A DNA stretch of 64,000 nucleotides from Ilumatobacter fluminis (GCF_004364865.1 NZ_SOAU01000001.1:4372001-4436000); one strand, 5' to 3'; numbered from the stretch's first letter, positions 1 through 8,409 are shown. Made by a program: numbers and translations. Notes: generated by a model not told the origin, from the letters alone.

Positions 1-459
1 GTAGCCGGCGCCCCAGACCTCGAGCTCCGATTTCTCCGCCCACGGCAACGTGATGGTGGAACCCTTGTAGTCGACGCTGCGGCCGTTGGCGAGTTCGCGG
101 ATCACGTTGACGGCGTCGGTCATCGTGGCGAGCGTGGTCGGCTTGCCGTTGGTGACACGCACCGCCGAGTCGCCGCGACCGATGCCGCAGACGGTTCGGT
201 TGCCGTACATCTCGTTGAGCGTGGCGTACGTGGACGCGGTGACGGTCCAGTCTCGGGTGGCCGGGTTGGTGACCATCGGCCCGACGATCACGTTGCGCGT
301 CTCGGCGAGGATCTGGGAGTGGATGACGTACGGCTCCTCCCACAAGATGTGCGAATCGAACGTCCACACGTGTGAGAAGCCGAGGGCTTCGGCACGCTTG
401 GCCAGGTCGATCACCCGCCTCGCAGGCGGTGTGGTTTGGAGGACGATCCCGATGTCCAT
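1..459 (-). CDS. LLM-class F420-dependent oxidoreductase, 5' part (truncated by window edge)
   Basis: This is a luciferase-like (TIM-barrel) flavin/F420 oxidoreductase cut by the left window edge; 153 codons are present, reading from an ATG at 459 down to base 1. The N-terminus MDIGIVLQT, then GFSHVWTFDSH, EEPYVIHSQI, VGPMVTNPATRDW and CGIGRGDSAVRV, is the pattern I remember for the TIGR03842 (CPS_4043-like) family, which often lies near hydantoinase genes. The substrate is not established. A promoter with its -10 box six bases before the ATG (466-471) suggests a leaderless mRNA. The same promoter architecture precedes the nitrilase/dihydropyrimidinase operon of this window, so a role in ring-amide catabolism is inferred. 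The family call is fairly safe; the function is not. Confidence 0.85.
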   Translation of the reverse strand, partial: MDIGIVLQTTPPARRVIDLAKRAEALGFSHVWTFDSHILWEEPYVIHSQILAETRNVIVGPMVTNPATRDWTVTASTYATLNEMYGNRTVCGIGRGDSAVRVTNGKPTTLATMTDAVNVIRELANGRSVDYKGSTITLPWAEKSELEVWGAGY

Positions 460-465
460 GGAGCG

Positions 466-496
466 ACACTAGCGATCGTCTTGACAGGCCGTAAAG
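466..496 (-). promoter_or_regulatory. Promoter/operator of the F420 oxidoreductase, shared with the nitrilase operon
   Basis: Read on the minus strand this is CTTTACG, 3 nt, TGTCAA, 9 nt, TAGTGT, then 6 nt to the ATG at 459. TAGTGT is a good actinobacterial -10 box. TTTAC...GTCAA forms an imperfect palindrome of the type bound by TetR-like proteins. The elements and all spacings recur at 14799-14829. Confidence 0.6.
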
Positions 497-532
497 GAGA
501 CGGTGCCCTGTCACGCAGCGTTCACAAACCCG

Positions 533-615
533 GTCGGATGGGGTCAGACCCCAACCGACCAACGGACGCTGTGGCCAATGCGCTGCTCGTCGGTTGGGGT
601 CTGACCCCATCCGAC
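533..615. repeat. Intergenic palindrome, family B (27-bp arms)
   Basis: Two perfect 27-bp inverted arms lie at 533-559 and 589-615 with a 29-bp loop. The arm core is GGGGTCAGACCCC, so each arm is itself nearly palindromic. It follows the stop of the GNAT gene (minus strand, stop at 621) and may end that transcript. The same element occurs at 47699-47781. Confidence 0.9.
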
Positions 616-620
616 TGACA

Positions 621-1238
621 TCATCCGACGGCTGCGGGTTCGAGGGTGCGTGCCATGACGTGGGAATCGTCGAGCGTGTCGACGATGTCGAACCCGAGGG
701 AGCGGTAGAAACCGATCGCTCGCTCGTTGCGCTGGTCGACTTCGAGGTGCACCCCGTGCGCGCCTGCGTCGGCGAGCGCCTGCATCATCTGCGTCATGGC
801 GGCACGCCCCACGCCGCGGCCACGGCAACGTTCGAGGAGGTCGATGTGGAGGTGAGCCGGGAACCGCTCGACCAGTTCGTCGGCGACGGGGTACGGCGCA
901 TCGAACAGTTCCAGGATCTCGCGGTCGGCCGGAGTGAGCAACGCGGTGTCGACGACGTCGTACCTCCGTCGTAGCGGCGCGAACCAGTCGAGTTCGCGTT
1001 CGGCGAGGAACGTCGGCGTCGATGGCGTACCGAGGACGTAGCCGGCGATGCCGCGCTCGTCGACGACGGCGAACGACCTGCCCGACGCCAACTCGACGTA
1101 CGGCCCGACGAACACGTGACCGATCAGATCCGGGTCGCCGTGCTGAGCGGTCGCGTCGTCGCCACCGTCGCCGGTGACGAGCGCCACCCGGTAGAGCGCC
1201 GGCAGATCGGACGATGCTGCCGCCATCAGTTCGAACAT
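621..1238 (-). CDS. GNAT N-acetyltransferase related to the HAT-like domain of O-GlcNAcase
   Basis: This 205-residue protein has a GNAT fold. The acetyl-CoA loop CRGRGVGRAAM is near residues 148-158, and the C-terminal block has NERAIGFYRSLGF. The N-terminal half (FVGPYVEL, ERGIAGYVLGT, ELDWFAPLRRRY, then FPAHLHIDLL) matches, from memory, the acetyltransferase-like C-terminal domain of human O-GlcNAcase and its free-standing bacterial homologues. Unlike the human domain it keeps an intact RGxGxA acetyl-CoA loop, so it is probably catalytic. It is transcribed divergently from the GntR-kinase-SIS-GH84 operon. TAGGTT at 1245-1250 lies exactly six bases before the ATG, suggesting a leaderless transcript. 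The acceptor substrate is unknown; an amino sugar or glycoprotein-derived compound would fit the neighbours. Confidence 0.85.
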   Translation of the reverse strand: MFELMAAASSDLPALYRVALVTGDGGDDATAQHGDPDLIGHVFVGPYVELASGRSFAVVDERGIAGYVLGTPSTPTFLAERELDWFAPLRRRYDVVDTALLTPADREILELFDAPYPVADELVERFPAHLHIDLLERCRGRGVGRAAMTQMMQALADAGAHGVHLEVDQRNERAIGFYRSLGFDIVDTLDDSHVMARTLEPAAVG

Positions 1239-1350
1239 CTCAGAAACCTACTGTTCATAGACCAATTTGAAACGATCAGAATGCTGTGACCAGGTCTAAC
1301 GTGCTCCATTTTGCATGACGCGCTTGACCAATGTGGTACACAGTAATGCC
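1239..1350. promoter_or_regulatory. Divergent control region with GACCA/TGGTC half-sites
   Basis: The 112-bp gap between the GNAT and GntR starts holds GACCA half-sites at 1260-1264, 1288-1292 and 1326-1330. Two of these form small palindromes: GACCAGGTC at 1288-1296 and ACCA-atg-TGGT at 1327-1337. GntR/HutC proteins such as DasR bind sites built from TGGTC/GACCA halves, so these are probable operators for the adjacent regulator. The assignment is inferred from sequence only. Confidence 0.5.
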
Positions 1351-2091
1351 ATGACGAAGGCACCGTCGACCGACGGCAAGGCCGCACGAGCGGTCCTCCA
1401 ACTGCGAGAGCTGATCTCGCGCATGGCGGTCGGCGCGCGCATTCCGAGCGAGCGCGATCTCGCCGAGGAGTGGGGCGTCGCCCGGATGACCGCCCGCAAG
1501 GCGATCGAGGCACTCGCCCACGAAGGGCTGCTCGAGCGTCGACGCGGATCGGGCACCTTCGTGGCACCCCGCCCCCAGGCACGCATGGTCGGCCTCTCCG
1601 GATTCACGGCCGACATGCAGCGCGCCGGGCGCACCGCCCGGGCGGAGACGTTGTCGTTCGAAGAGGTCCCTGCCGACGCCACACTCGCCGCGTCGCTCGG
1701 CATCGCCGAGGGAGAATCGGTCGTCCGCTTCCGACGACTGCGCCTCGCCGACGACGTCCCGATGGCCGTCGAGACGACGTGCATCGCACGGTCGTCAGCG
1801 CCGTCGCTCGGTCCCGACGATCTGGACGGGTCCCTGATCGATCTCCTCGTCGAGCGGTTCGGTCGGCGGCCCGGTCAGGCGACCAGCACGATCCATGCCG
1901 TCGGGGCGCCCGCCGACATCGCCGACCATCTCGATGTCGACGAAGGGCACCCGTGTCTCCTCGTCGACATGCGGTACCTGGACGCGGGGAGGCGACCGCT
2001 CATGACGGCCGAGTGCCTCTACAGCGGCGATCGGTACCACCTCGACGTCACACTGACCGCGGGTGCGATCGACGACGGGACGTCCCGTTGA
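1351..2091 (+). CDS. GntR/HutC-family transcriptional regulator of the amino-sugar operon
   Basis: This 246-residue protein has an N-terminal winged helix (about 12-75, with IPSERDLAEEWGVARMTARKAIEAL and GSGTFVAP as the wing) and a UTRA ligand-binding domain (about 85-240). HutC-subfamily regulators such as DasR and NagR sense phosphorylated amino sugars. The downstream operon encodes a GlcNAc-type kinase and a GH84 hexosaminidase, so GlcNAc-6-P or a relative is the likely effector. An in-frame ATG also exists at 1315, but 1351 is preferred because the earlier codon lies inside the operator region and the domain begins soon after 1351. The stop overlaps the TTG start of the kinase. Confidence 0.88.
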   Translation: MTKAPSTDGKAARAVLQLRELISRMAVGARIPSERDLAEEWGVARMTARKAIEALAHEGLLERRRGSGTFVAPRPQARMVGLSGFTADMQRAGRTARAETLSFEEVPADATLAASLGIAEGESVVRFRRLRLADDVPMAVETTCIARSSAPSLGPDDLDGSLIDLLVERFGRRPGQATSTIHAVGAPADIADHLDVDEGHPCLLVDMRYLDAGRRPLMTAECLYSGDRYHLDVTLTAGAIDDGTSR

Positions 2092-3032
2092 CCCGCGCAG
2101 CGACGACGACCGACGCGATCGCGGTCGGCATCGACGGCGGCCAGTCGACGGTGCGCGCCCGGGCGACGGTCGACGGCGAGTGCCGCTCGGGCGAGGTCGA
2201 CGGGGTCGGCCACGACGCCGACGACCCGGTCGCCGCACTCGGTGTGGCCATCCGAGACCTCGTCGACGCGACGGTTCCGCCGGACGCAGCTGTCGGGGTC
2301 GTGGCCGGGCTCACGATGCTGCCGACGACGCAGGACGATCGAGCACGACTCGCGGCGCCGCTCCGCTCTGCTCGCGACGTCGAGTCGCTGTGCATCACGA
2401 GCGATGCCGTCACGACCCACGCCGGTGCGTTGACGGGACGCGCCGGCGTGGCGCTCGCGGTCGGAACCGGCGTGGCATGTCTGGCGCTCGACGAGCACGG
2501 GCAGGCGCACCGCCTCGACGGCGCCGGCTTCCTCATCGGCGACGAAGGTGGGGCGTTCTGGATCGGGAGTCGGGGCGTCCGAGCCGCATTGGCGGCGAAC
2601 GACGGGCGTGGGCCGACCACGACACTCCTCGACGCCGCTGCCGCCCGCTGGGCTGGCATCGACGACCTGGCCGACCGGATCCATCAGCACGAGCGCCCGG
2701 TCGCCACCCTCGCCGACTTCGCGACCGTCGTCCTCGATCATGCTGCCGACGGTGACGCCGTGGCGCTCGCCATCGCCGACGACGCAGCACGACGACTCGG
2801 CATCACGATCACGGCGGCGACGCGCATCAGCGGTACCGACGAGGTCGCGGTGACCGGTCGGTTGATGACCGGGCGCGACGACTACCTCGCCGTCGTGCGC
2901 CAGACCATCGAGCGAGAACGGCCCGGCCTGCGTCTCGACGTCGCCGCCGCCGACGCGTCACTCACCGGAGCGCTCGCCATCGCCGGGCGTGCGGGCCCCT
3001 ACGCACCCCTCATCGAACGGATCGACCCATGA
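2088..3032 (+). CDS. BadF/BadG-type ATPase, probable N-acetylglucosamine kinase
   Basis: This 314-residue protein belongs to the ASKHA fold. The phosphate-1 motif VGIDGGQST is at residues 13-21, LAVGTGVA is mid-protein, and GFLIGDEGGAFWIG matches the BadF/NagK family. It would phosphorylate GlcNAc or a similar sugar released by the GH84 enzyme. No ATG or GTG fits: the frame opens at a TTG (2088) overlapping the GntR stop, so translation is probably coupled. The stop overlaps the SIS gene in ATGA. The family call is good; the exact sugar is inferred from neighbours. Confidence 0.82.
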   Translation: MTRAATTTDAIAVGIDGGQSTVRARATVDGECRSGEVDGVGHDADDPVAALGVAIRDLVDATVPPDAAVGVVAGLTMLPTTQDDRARLAAPLRSARDVESLCITSDAVTTHAGALTGRAGVALAVGTGVACLALDEHGQAHRLDGAGFLIGDEGGAFWIGSRGVRAALAANDGRGPTTTLLDAAAARWAGIDDLADRIHQHERPVATLADFATVVLDHAADGDAVALAIADDAARRLGITITAATRISGTDEVAVTGRLMTGRDDYLAVVRQTIERERPGLRLDVAAADASLTGALAIAGRAGPYAPLIERIDP

Positions 3033-3772
3033 ACGACGACGGCCCGGCCTGGGCCTCCTACCTCGACCGAGCCGAGACGACGCTCGCCGACCTCGCGGCC
3101 TCGGAGGGTGACGCCATCGCGCGCGCCGGCGCCTTGATCGCGACCGCGATCGCCGATGGTCACCTCGTCCACGCGTTCGGAACCGGCCACTCGGGTCTGC
3201 TCGCCGCCGAGATGTTCTACCGGGCCGGTGGGCTCGCCGCCGTCAACCCGATCTTCCACGACGACCTGATGCTGCACCGATCGGCCAGCAAGAGCACCGA
3301 CGCCGAACGTGATCCCGATCGCGGCGCCCACGTGTTCGAGGCGAGCGGCATGTGTTCCGGCGACGTCCTCGTCGTGGCATCGAACTCGGGCGGCAATGCC
3401 GTCGTCGTCGACGTCGCCCGGCGAGCTGCGTCGGCCGGTGTGTCGGTCGTCGCCATCGTGTCCCGCAAACACACCGCCGCCGAGGGCGCCACCCGAGCGA
3501 CCGAGCAGTTGACGACGTACGCCGACGTCGTGATCGACAACCACGTCCCCGTCGGCGACGCCGCCGTGACGATCGGCGACGACATCCGGATGGGTCCGCT
3601 GTCGACGATCACCGGCGCCGCGATCGTCCATGCGATCGCGATCGCCGCCGCCGAGTGCGGTGCAGGCGCCGGCGCACCGCCCGATGTGTTCACGAGCAGC
3701 AACGTGGCCGGCGGCGACGAGGTCAACGCGCGGCTCATCGAACGTTTTCGGGGGCGGGTGAAGGCACTGTGA
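3029..3772 (+). CDS. SIS-domain protein (UPF0309-like), amino-sugar phosphate binding
   Basis: The protein has 247 residues and one SIS domain, with a sugar-phosphate loop at AFGTGHSGLLAAEMF (about 49-63) and a second serine-rich loop at VVASNSGGNAVV. UPF0309 proteins are predicted sugar-phosphate isomerases or regulators. It lacks the MurQ signatures I would expect of a MurNAc-6-P etherase. It overlaps the kinase upstream (ATGA) and the GH84 gene downstream (GTGA), so all three are translationally coupled. It may isomerise or deaminate the phosphorylated amino sugar, as no recognisable NagA or NagB lies nearby. That role is inferred. Confidence 0.75.
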   Translation: MNDDGPAWASYLDRAETTLADLAASEGDAIARAGALIATAIADGHLVHAFGTGHSGLLAAEMFYRAGGLAAVNPIFHDDLMLHRSASKSTDAERDPDRGAHVFEASGMCSGDVLVVASNSGGNAVVVDVARRAASAGVSVVAIVSRKHTAAEGATRATEQLTTYADVVIDNHVPVGDAAVTIGDDIRMGPLSTITGAAIVHAIAIAAAECGAGAGAPPDVFTSSNVAGGDEVNARLIERFRGRVKAL

Positions 3773-5367
3773 ACGCACCCCGCCGGTCCGGGCTCACGGT
3801 CGAACACGCCGACGAGTCGATGTCGCACGACGCCGTCGCCGGGGTGTTCGACCTGATCGGCGTGCCACACGACGAGATCGTCACCGTTCGCCGGGTCGGC
3901 GCCGCCGAGTTGCTGACCGATCGGCTCCCGACCGAGGAGTCGTACCGAGTCGTCCGAGACGACGACCGGTGGACGATCGACGCCGTCACGCTCCGCGGGG
4001 TGCGATGGGCCGCTCACGACATCGCCGACCGGCGGTGCCCCGACGGCGTCGTGACGCCGGGCTTCAACCGTCGGGGGGTGATCGAAGGGTTCTACGGCAC
4101 GCCGTGGACCCACGAAGAGCGTCTCGACATGATCCGGTTCGTCGCAAGCCGCCGGATGAACACGTTCATGTACGCGCCGAAGGACGATCCGTTCCTCCGC
4201 GCCCGCTGGCGCGAGCCGCACGAGGGTGAAGCGGCCGAGCGGCTGGCGGCCGCCATGGCCTGCGCAGCCGAGCACGGCGTCGACATGATCGTCGGCGTCT
4301 CCCCCGGATTGTCGATGCGCTACAGCTCGACCGCCGACCTCGCCTACCTCGTCGACAAGATCGAGCGTCTGCTCGACGCCGGCGCCACGACGATCGCCGT
4401 CCTCTTCGACGACATCCCGCCGCGGCTGCAGCACCCGGTCGACGTCGACCGGTTCACATCGCTGGCCGAGGCGCATCGCACCGTCGCCAATGCCGTCGCT
4501 CGACACGTGCGAGCGCGTGCCGGCACGACCCTCATCTGCCCGACCGAGTACCACGGTCGCGGCGACGAGCCGTACGCCACCGACCTCTGGCGGGGCCTCG
4601 ATCCGACGATCGAGGTGTTCTGGACGGGGCGTGCCATCTGTTCGCCGGAGATCACGACGGCGGAAGCCGTCACGTTCGCCCACTACGCCCACCGACCGCC
4701 GCTGTATTGGGACAACTACCCGGTCAACGACGTCGCGATGACCGACGAGATCCATCTGGCCGCGTTCGACCGGCGAGACGCCTCGCTCGGTGACCACTGC
4801 AACGGACTGCTCGCCAACGCGATGGAAGCCGCCGAGGCGTCGAAGATCTCGATCGCCACCATCGCCGACTACCTCTGGGACCCGCACGGATACGACAGCG
4901 CGGCCAGCTGGCAGCGGGCGATCGAGCTGGTCGCGGGCGGGGATCGACGGGACACCACGGCACTGGCCAGATTCTGCGACGCGGTTCGCGCCAGTTGCCT
5001 GTCCGACCCCGACCCGGTCGAGCTCGGCGAGGTGCTCTCGCACGCGCTCTTCGACGTCGAGTACGGCGACGCCGACCGGGCGGTCGCGTCGGTTCGATCT
5101 GCCGCAGCCGACATCCGCCGGGCCGCCGAGCGCCTCCGCTCCGACGACTTCGGCAACACCCGGCTCCGCGAACAGATCTGCCCGTGGGTCGACAAGTACG
5201 CGCTCGGCGCCGACGTCGTCGACGCCATCGCGACCGAGCTCGTCGCACCGACCGACCCCTCGGCGCTCGCCGGGCTGCTCGCCCGGTTCGTCGACGACCG
5301 GCACCGCGTCCTCGGCGACGTCGTCCCGATGACCGCCACCGACCTACTCCACCGCTCTCACCCATGA
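3769..5367 (+). CDS. GH84-family beta-N-acetylglucosaminidase (O-GlcNAcase/NagJ-like)
   Basis: This 532-residue hydrolase has the GH84 catalytic barrel at about 97-390. It opens with GVIEGFYGTPWTHEERLDM (103-121), has Lys at 138 in MYAPKDDP, and carries the Asp-Asp catalytic dyad in LFDDIP (Asp214-Asp215). The region NYPVND is also typical. GH84 enzymes cleave terminal beta-GlcNAc by substrate-assisted catalysis. The preceding domain (1-95) is short, and I see no signal peptide, so it probably acts in the cytoplasm on imported oligosaccharides. The GTG at 3769 overlaps the SIS stop; the same frame stays open upstream but lies inside the SIS gene. An acetyltransferase resembling the second half of eukaryotic O-GlcNAcase lies next to this operon. 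Confidence 0.92.
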   Translation: MNAPRRSGLTVEHADESMSHDAVAGVFDLIGVPHDEIVTVRRVGAAELLTDRLPTEESYRVVRDDDRWTIDAVTLRGVRWAAHDIADRRCPDGVVTPGFNRRGVIEGFYGTPWTHEERLDMIRFVASRRMNTFMYAPKDDPFLRARWREPHEGEAAERLAAAMACAAEHGVDMIVGVSPGLSMRYSSTADLAYLVDKIERLLDAGATTIAVLFDDIPPRLQHPVDVDRFTSLAEAHRTVANAVARHVRARAGTTLICPTEYHGRGDEPYATDLWRGLDPTIEVFWTGRAICSPEITTAEAVTFAHYAHRPPLYWDNYPVNDVAMTDEIHLAAFDRRDASLGDHCNGLLANAMEAAEASKISIATIADYLWDPHGYDSAASWQRAIELVAGGDRRDTTALARFCDAVRASCLSDPDPVELGEVLSHALFDVEYGDADRAVASVRSAAADIRRAAERLRSDDFGNTRLREQICPWVDKYALGADVVDAIATELVAPTDPSALAGLLARFVDDRHRVLGDVVPMTATDLLHRSHP

Positions 5368-5387
5368 GAACCAGAAAGGAAGACCGA

Positions 5388-6674
5388 ATGACTGCCATCC
5401 CTGCACCCGGTCGCACGACCAGAACCTCCACACGGCGCCTCGCAGCGGGCGGCGTGGCGCTCGCGTCGCTGCTGGCGCTCAGCGCCTGCGGCGGAGGGGA
5501 CGATGACGTCACCCTCCGCGTCGCCATGGGCTCGCCCGGCGAAGCCCAGATCGAGGTCTGGGAGGCTGCGGGCGCCGCCTTCGAGGAAGCGAACGATCAC
5601 GTCACCGTCGAGTTCAACTTCCAGGACGACGATCTGTACCAGACGATCGGCCTCCCGAACCTCCTGTCCGGCGACGACGCTCCCGACATCTACTTCGAGT
5701 GGGCGGGCGCACGACTCGTCCAGCGCCACGAGGAGGGCTACGCCGCCGACCTCACCGAAGCGCTCGACGGCGAGCTCGGCTCGCACTTCGAGGAAGGTGC
5801 GTTCAACGGCATGGTGATCGACGGTGAGACGGTGATGGTTCCCGGCAACGCCGACGTCACGACGGTCATGTGGTACAACGTCGACATCTTCGACGAGGTC
5901 GGCGTGTCCGTGCCGACCACGTGGGACGAGTTCATCGACGTCAGCACCCAGATCGCCGACGCCGGCTACACGCCGATCGCGCTCGGCAACAAGGATCTGT
6001 GGCCCGGCGGCAACTGGACGTCGCACATGTTCGAGCGGGTCGCCGGACCCGACGTGTACGACCAGGTGCTCAGCGGTGAGATGCCGCTCGACTCACCCGA
6101 GGTGGTGGCATCGCTCGAAGCCGTTCGAGAGCTCGCCGACGCCGGCGTCGTAAACGAGAGCGCCAACGCGATCGACGACAACGAGGGCGCCCAACTCTTC
6201 TTCCGTGGCGACGCCGCCATGCACCCGATCGGGAGCTGGCTCGTGTCGTGGGCCATCGAGGAAGCACCCGACCTGAACTTCGACTTCTTCAACCTCCCGG
6301 CGCTCGACGGAGCCGGCTCGCAGGACTCGGTGATCGCCGTGAGCACCGGCTACGTGGTCAACGAGAAGTCGGAGGTCAAGGAGACGGCGATCGACTTCCT
6401 CGCTCTGTTCTCGTCGCCCGAGTACACCTCGATGATGGTCGACGCCGGCGGCACCCCGCTCGCCACCGGTGCGCTCGACCGTGACGACATCGACCCGCGG
6501 TCGCTCGCCCTGATGGAGATGATGCAGTCGGCGTCCGCCGTCGTGCTGCCTCCCGACGTCGGTTACGACCTCGAGCTCGCCGACGCTCTGTACTCGGCGC
6601 AGGCCGAGGTGCTCGGCGGCGTGAGCTCGCCCGCCGACGCCGCGGCCACCGCAGCCGACAAGATGGGCGGCTGA
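5388..6674 (+). CDS. Sugar ABC transporter substrate-binding lipoprotein
   Basis: The 428-residue product is a family-1 extracellular solute-binding protein. Its signal peptide has an arginine-rich start, a hydrophobic stretch and lipobox LSAC with Cys34, followed by a GGGDDD linker. The mature part has the MalE/DasA-like fold (DAPDIYFEW near residue 100). The ATG at 5388 is chosen because AAAGGAAG lies just upstream at 5375-5382. Together with the two permeases it should import an oligosaccharide, most likely GlcNAc-containing given the GH84 and kinase genes. This is analogous to DasABC or NgcEFG of Streptomyces, which use a shared MsiK-type ATPase. Confidence 0.88.
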   Translation: MTAIPAPGRTTRTSTRRLAAGGVALASLLALSACGGGDDDVTLRVAMGSPGEAQIEVWEAAGAAFEEANDHVTVEFNFQDDDLYQTIGLPNLLSGDDAPDIYFEWAGARLVQRHEEGYAADLTEALDGELGSHFEEGAFNGMVIDGETVMVPGNADVTTVMWYNVDIFDEVGVSVPTTWDEFIDVSTQIADAGYTPIALGNKDLWPGGNWTSHMFERVAGPDVYDQVLSGEMPLDSPEVVASLEAVRELADAGVVNESANAIDDNEGAQLFFRGDAAMHPIGSWLVSWAIEEAPDLNFDFFNLPALDGAGSQDSVIAVSTGYVVNEKSEVKETAIDFLALFSSPEYTSMMVDAGGTPLATGALDRDDIDPRSLALMEMMQSASAVVLPPDVGYDLELADALYSAQAEVLGGVSSPADAAATAADKMGG

Positions 6675-6678
6675 CCCG

Positions 6679-7584
6679 ATGAGCGCCGGCTTCCGCTCGA
6701 TTCGGCCGTCGCGCCGGGCCACACCGTGGCTGTTCTTGCTGCCGGCGCTCATCGTCTACACGTTCGCGGTGCTGATCCCCATCATCGCGACGTTCGTGTT
6801 GAGCTTCTTCGAATGGGACGGCTTCGGCGACATCGTCCCCGTCGGGCTCGACAACTATCGGCGGGCCCTCGATGACGACATCTTCCGATCGTCGTTCGTC
6901 CACATCGCGATCTACATCGGACTGACGATCGTCGTCGAGGTCGGTGTCGGGTTGCTCCTCGCCGGGCTGGTGACCGCCCGGCGAGGGGCACCCGGCATCT
7001 ATCGAATCGCCTTCTTCGCACCCGTCATGCTGCCGCTGGTCGTCGTGGCGGTCGTCTGGAAGTTCATCTACAACCCCGACTTCGGGTTGCTGAACGCCGC
7101 GCTCGGGTTCGTCGGGCTCGACTCGGCACAGCAGGTCTGGCTCGGCGACACACGGTTCGCTCTGCTCGCGATCACCGTGGTGTCGGGCTGGGTCTTCTCC
7201 GGGTTCTACATGGCGATCTTCTATGCCGCGTTCCAACAACTCTCCGGGGAGATGATCGAGGCCGCGCGCCTCGACGGCGCCAACGAGTGGCAGATCTTCT
7301 GGCGGATCAAGGTGCCGAACATCCGCCACGTGACCCGCATCGCCGTGCTGCTCGCGATCACGGGCGGGTTCCAGGGGTTCGACCTCTTCTACGTGATGAC
7401 GAACGGTGGCCCTTACAACGCGACCGAGATCCCCACGACGTACCTGGTCCGGGTCGTGTTCCGGAACCAGGACGTCGGCTACGGCGCCGCTCAGGCCGTG
7501 CTGATCACCGGCACCGTTCTGGTGTTGATCGGTGCGCTCACCACGTGGCGCAAGCGGGCGACCCGCAAGGAGGCGCTCGCATGA
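6679..7584 (+). CDS. Sugar ABC transporter permease (MalF/DasB-like)
   Basis: This 301-residue membrane protein has about six transmembrane helices. The EAA loop, EAARLDGANEWQIFWRIKVP near residues 194-213, contacts the ATPase. It starts four bases after the binding-protein stop and overlaps the next permease by ATGA. It is one half of the channel for the presumed amino-sugar oligosaccharide. Confidence 0.92.
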   Translation: MSAGFRSIRPSRRATPWLFLLPALIVYTFAVLIPIIATFVLSFFEWDGFGDIVPVGLDNYRRALDDDIFRSSFVHIAIYIGLTIVVEVGVGLLLAGLVTARRGAPGIYRIAFFAPVMLPLVVVAVVWKFIYNPDFGLLNAALGFVGLDSAQQVWLGDTRFALLAITVVSGWVFSGFYMAIFYAAFQQLSGEMIEAARLDGANEWQIFWRIKVPNIRHVTRIAVLLAITGGFQGFDLFYVMTNGGPYNATEIPTTYLVRVVFRNQDVGYGAAQAVLITGTVLVLIGALTTWRKRATRKEALA

Positions 7585-8405
7585 ACACCGCCATCGCCAG
7601 CCGCTGGCTCTACCGCACGATCCTGCTCGCCCTCGGCGTCGTGTACGCGCTGCCGTTCGCGTGGATGGTTATGTCGAGCATGAAGACCAACCAACAGATC
7701 TTCGACTCGCCGCTGGCGCTGCCGTCGTCGATCGACTGGGGCGTCTGGGCCGAGGCCTGGAACACCGGCGGTCTGGGCAAGTACGCCCTCAACTCGGTGA
7801 TCGTCACGACCGTGTCGGTGCTCGCGATCCTCGTCTGCGCGTCGATGGCGGCGTTCGCGCTCACCTACTTCGACTTCAACGCGTCGAAGCTCCTGCTCGG
7901 CCTGTTCGCCGCCGGGCTCCTGCTCCCACTCCACAGCTACTTCATCGCACAGAACTACTTGTTCGAGGAGGTCGGCCTGAAGGGTGGCCGACTGTCGCTC
8001 ATGATCCCGTATGCGGCGATGGGTCTGCCGCTCGCCGTGTACCTCCTCCGGGTGTACTTGATGAGCATCCCGGCGGAGCTGTTCGAGGCGGCCCGCATCG
8101 ACGGAGCGAGCGACACGCGCATCTTCTGGCTCATCGTCGTGCCGCTCCTGAAGCCCGGGCTCGCGACCGTGGCGATCTTCTCCGCATTGAACGCCTGGAA
8201 CGAGTTCCTCCTGGCGTTGCTCTACGTCAGCGACGACGATCTGAAGACGATCCCGACCGGCCTACTCGCGTTCTCGAGCCGCTACGTGACCGACTATCAG
8301 CTGCTGTTCGCCGCCCTCACGATCGTCACCTTGCCGATGCTCGCCGTCTACGTCGCCTTCCACCGCCAGATCACCGCCGGCCTCACCGACGGCTCCCTCA
8401 AGTAA
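7581..8405 (+). CDS. Sugar ABC transporter permease (MalG/DasC-like)
   Basis: This 274-residue inner-membrane protein has six predicted helices and the EAA motif EAARIDGASDTRIFWLIVVP near residues 169-188. It pairs with the preceding permease through a 4-bp ATGA overlap. No ATP-binding subunit follows; the operon ends at a hairpin (8410-8433). As in Streptomyces, the ATPase is probably a shared MsiK-like protein encoded elsewhere. Confidence 0.92.
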   Translation: MNTAIASRWLYRTILLALGVVYALPFAWMVMSSMKTNQQIFDSPLALPSSIDWGVWAEAWNTGGLGKYALNSVIVTTVSVLAILVCASMAAFALTYFDFNASKLLLGLFAAGLLLPLHSYFIAQNYLFEEVGLKGGRLSLMIPYAAMGLPLAVYLLRVYLMSIPAELFEAARIDGASDTRIFWLIVVPLLKPGLATVAIFSALNAWNEFLLALLYVSDDDLKTIPTGLLAFSSRYVTDYQLLFAALTIVTLPMLAVYVAFHRQITAGLTDGSLK

Positions 8406-8409
8406 CCCG

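Noticed and set aside
1470-2087. N-terminal extension of the kinase frame
   Set aside because: This part of the open frame overlaps the GntR gene in another frame and is a low-complexity Arg-rich translation; the ASKHA fold begins after 2088.
3029-3772. SIS protein as MurNAc-6-phosphate etherase (MurQ)
   Set aside because: The expected MurQ signature segments were not recognised, and the length and start fit UPF0309 better.
3217-5304. A 695-codon open frame on the minus strand
   Set aside because: It is the antisense shadow of the SIS and GH84 genes; composition is Arg/Asp/Val-rich with no domain, and GH84 on the plus strand has catalytic motifs.
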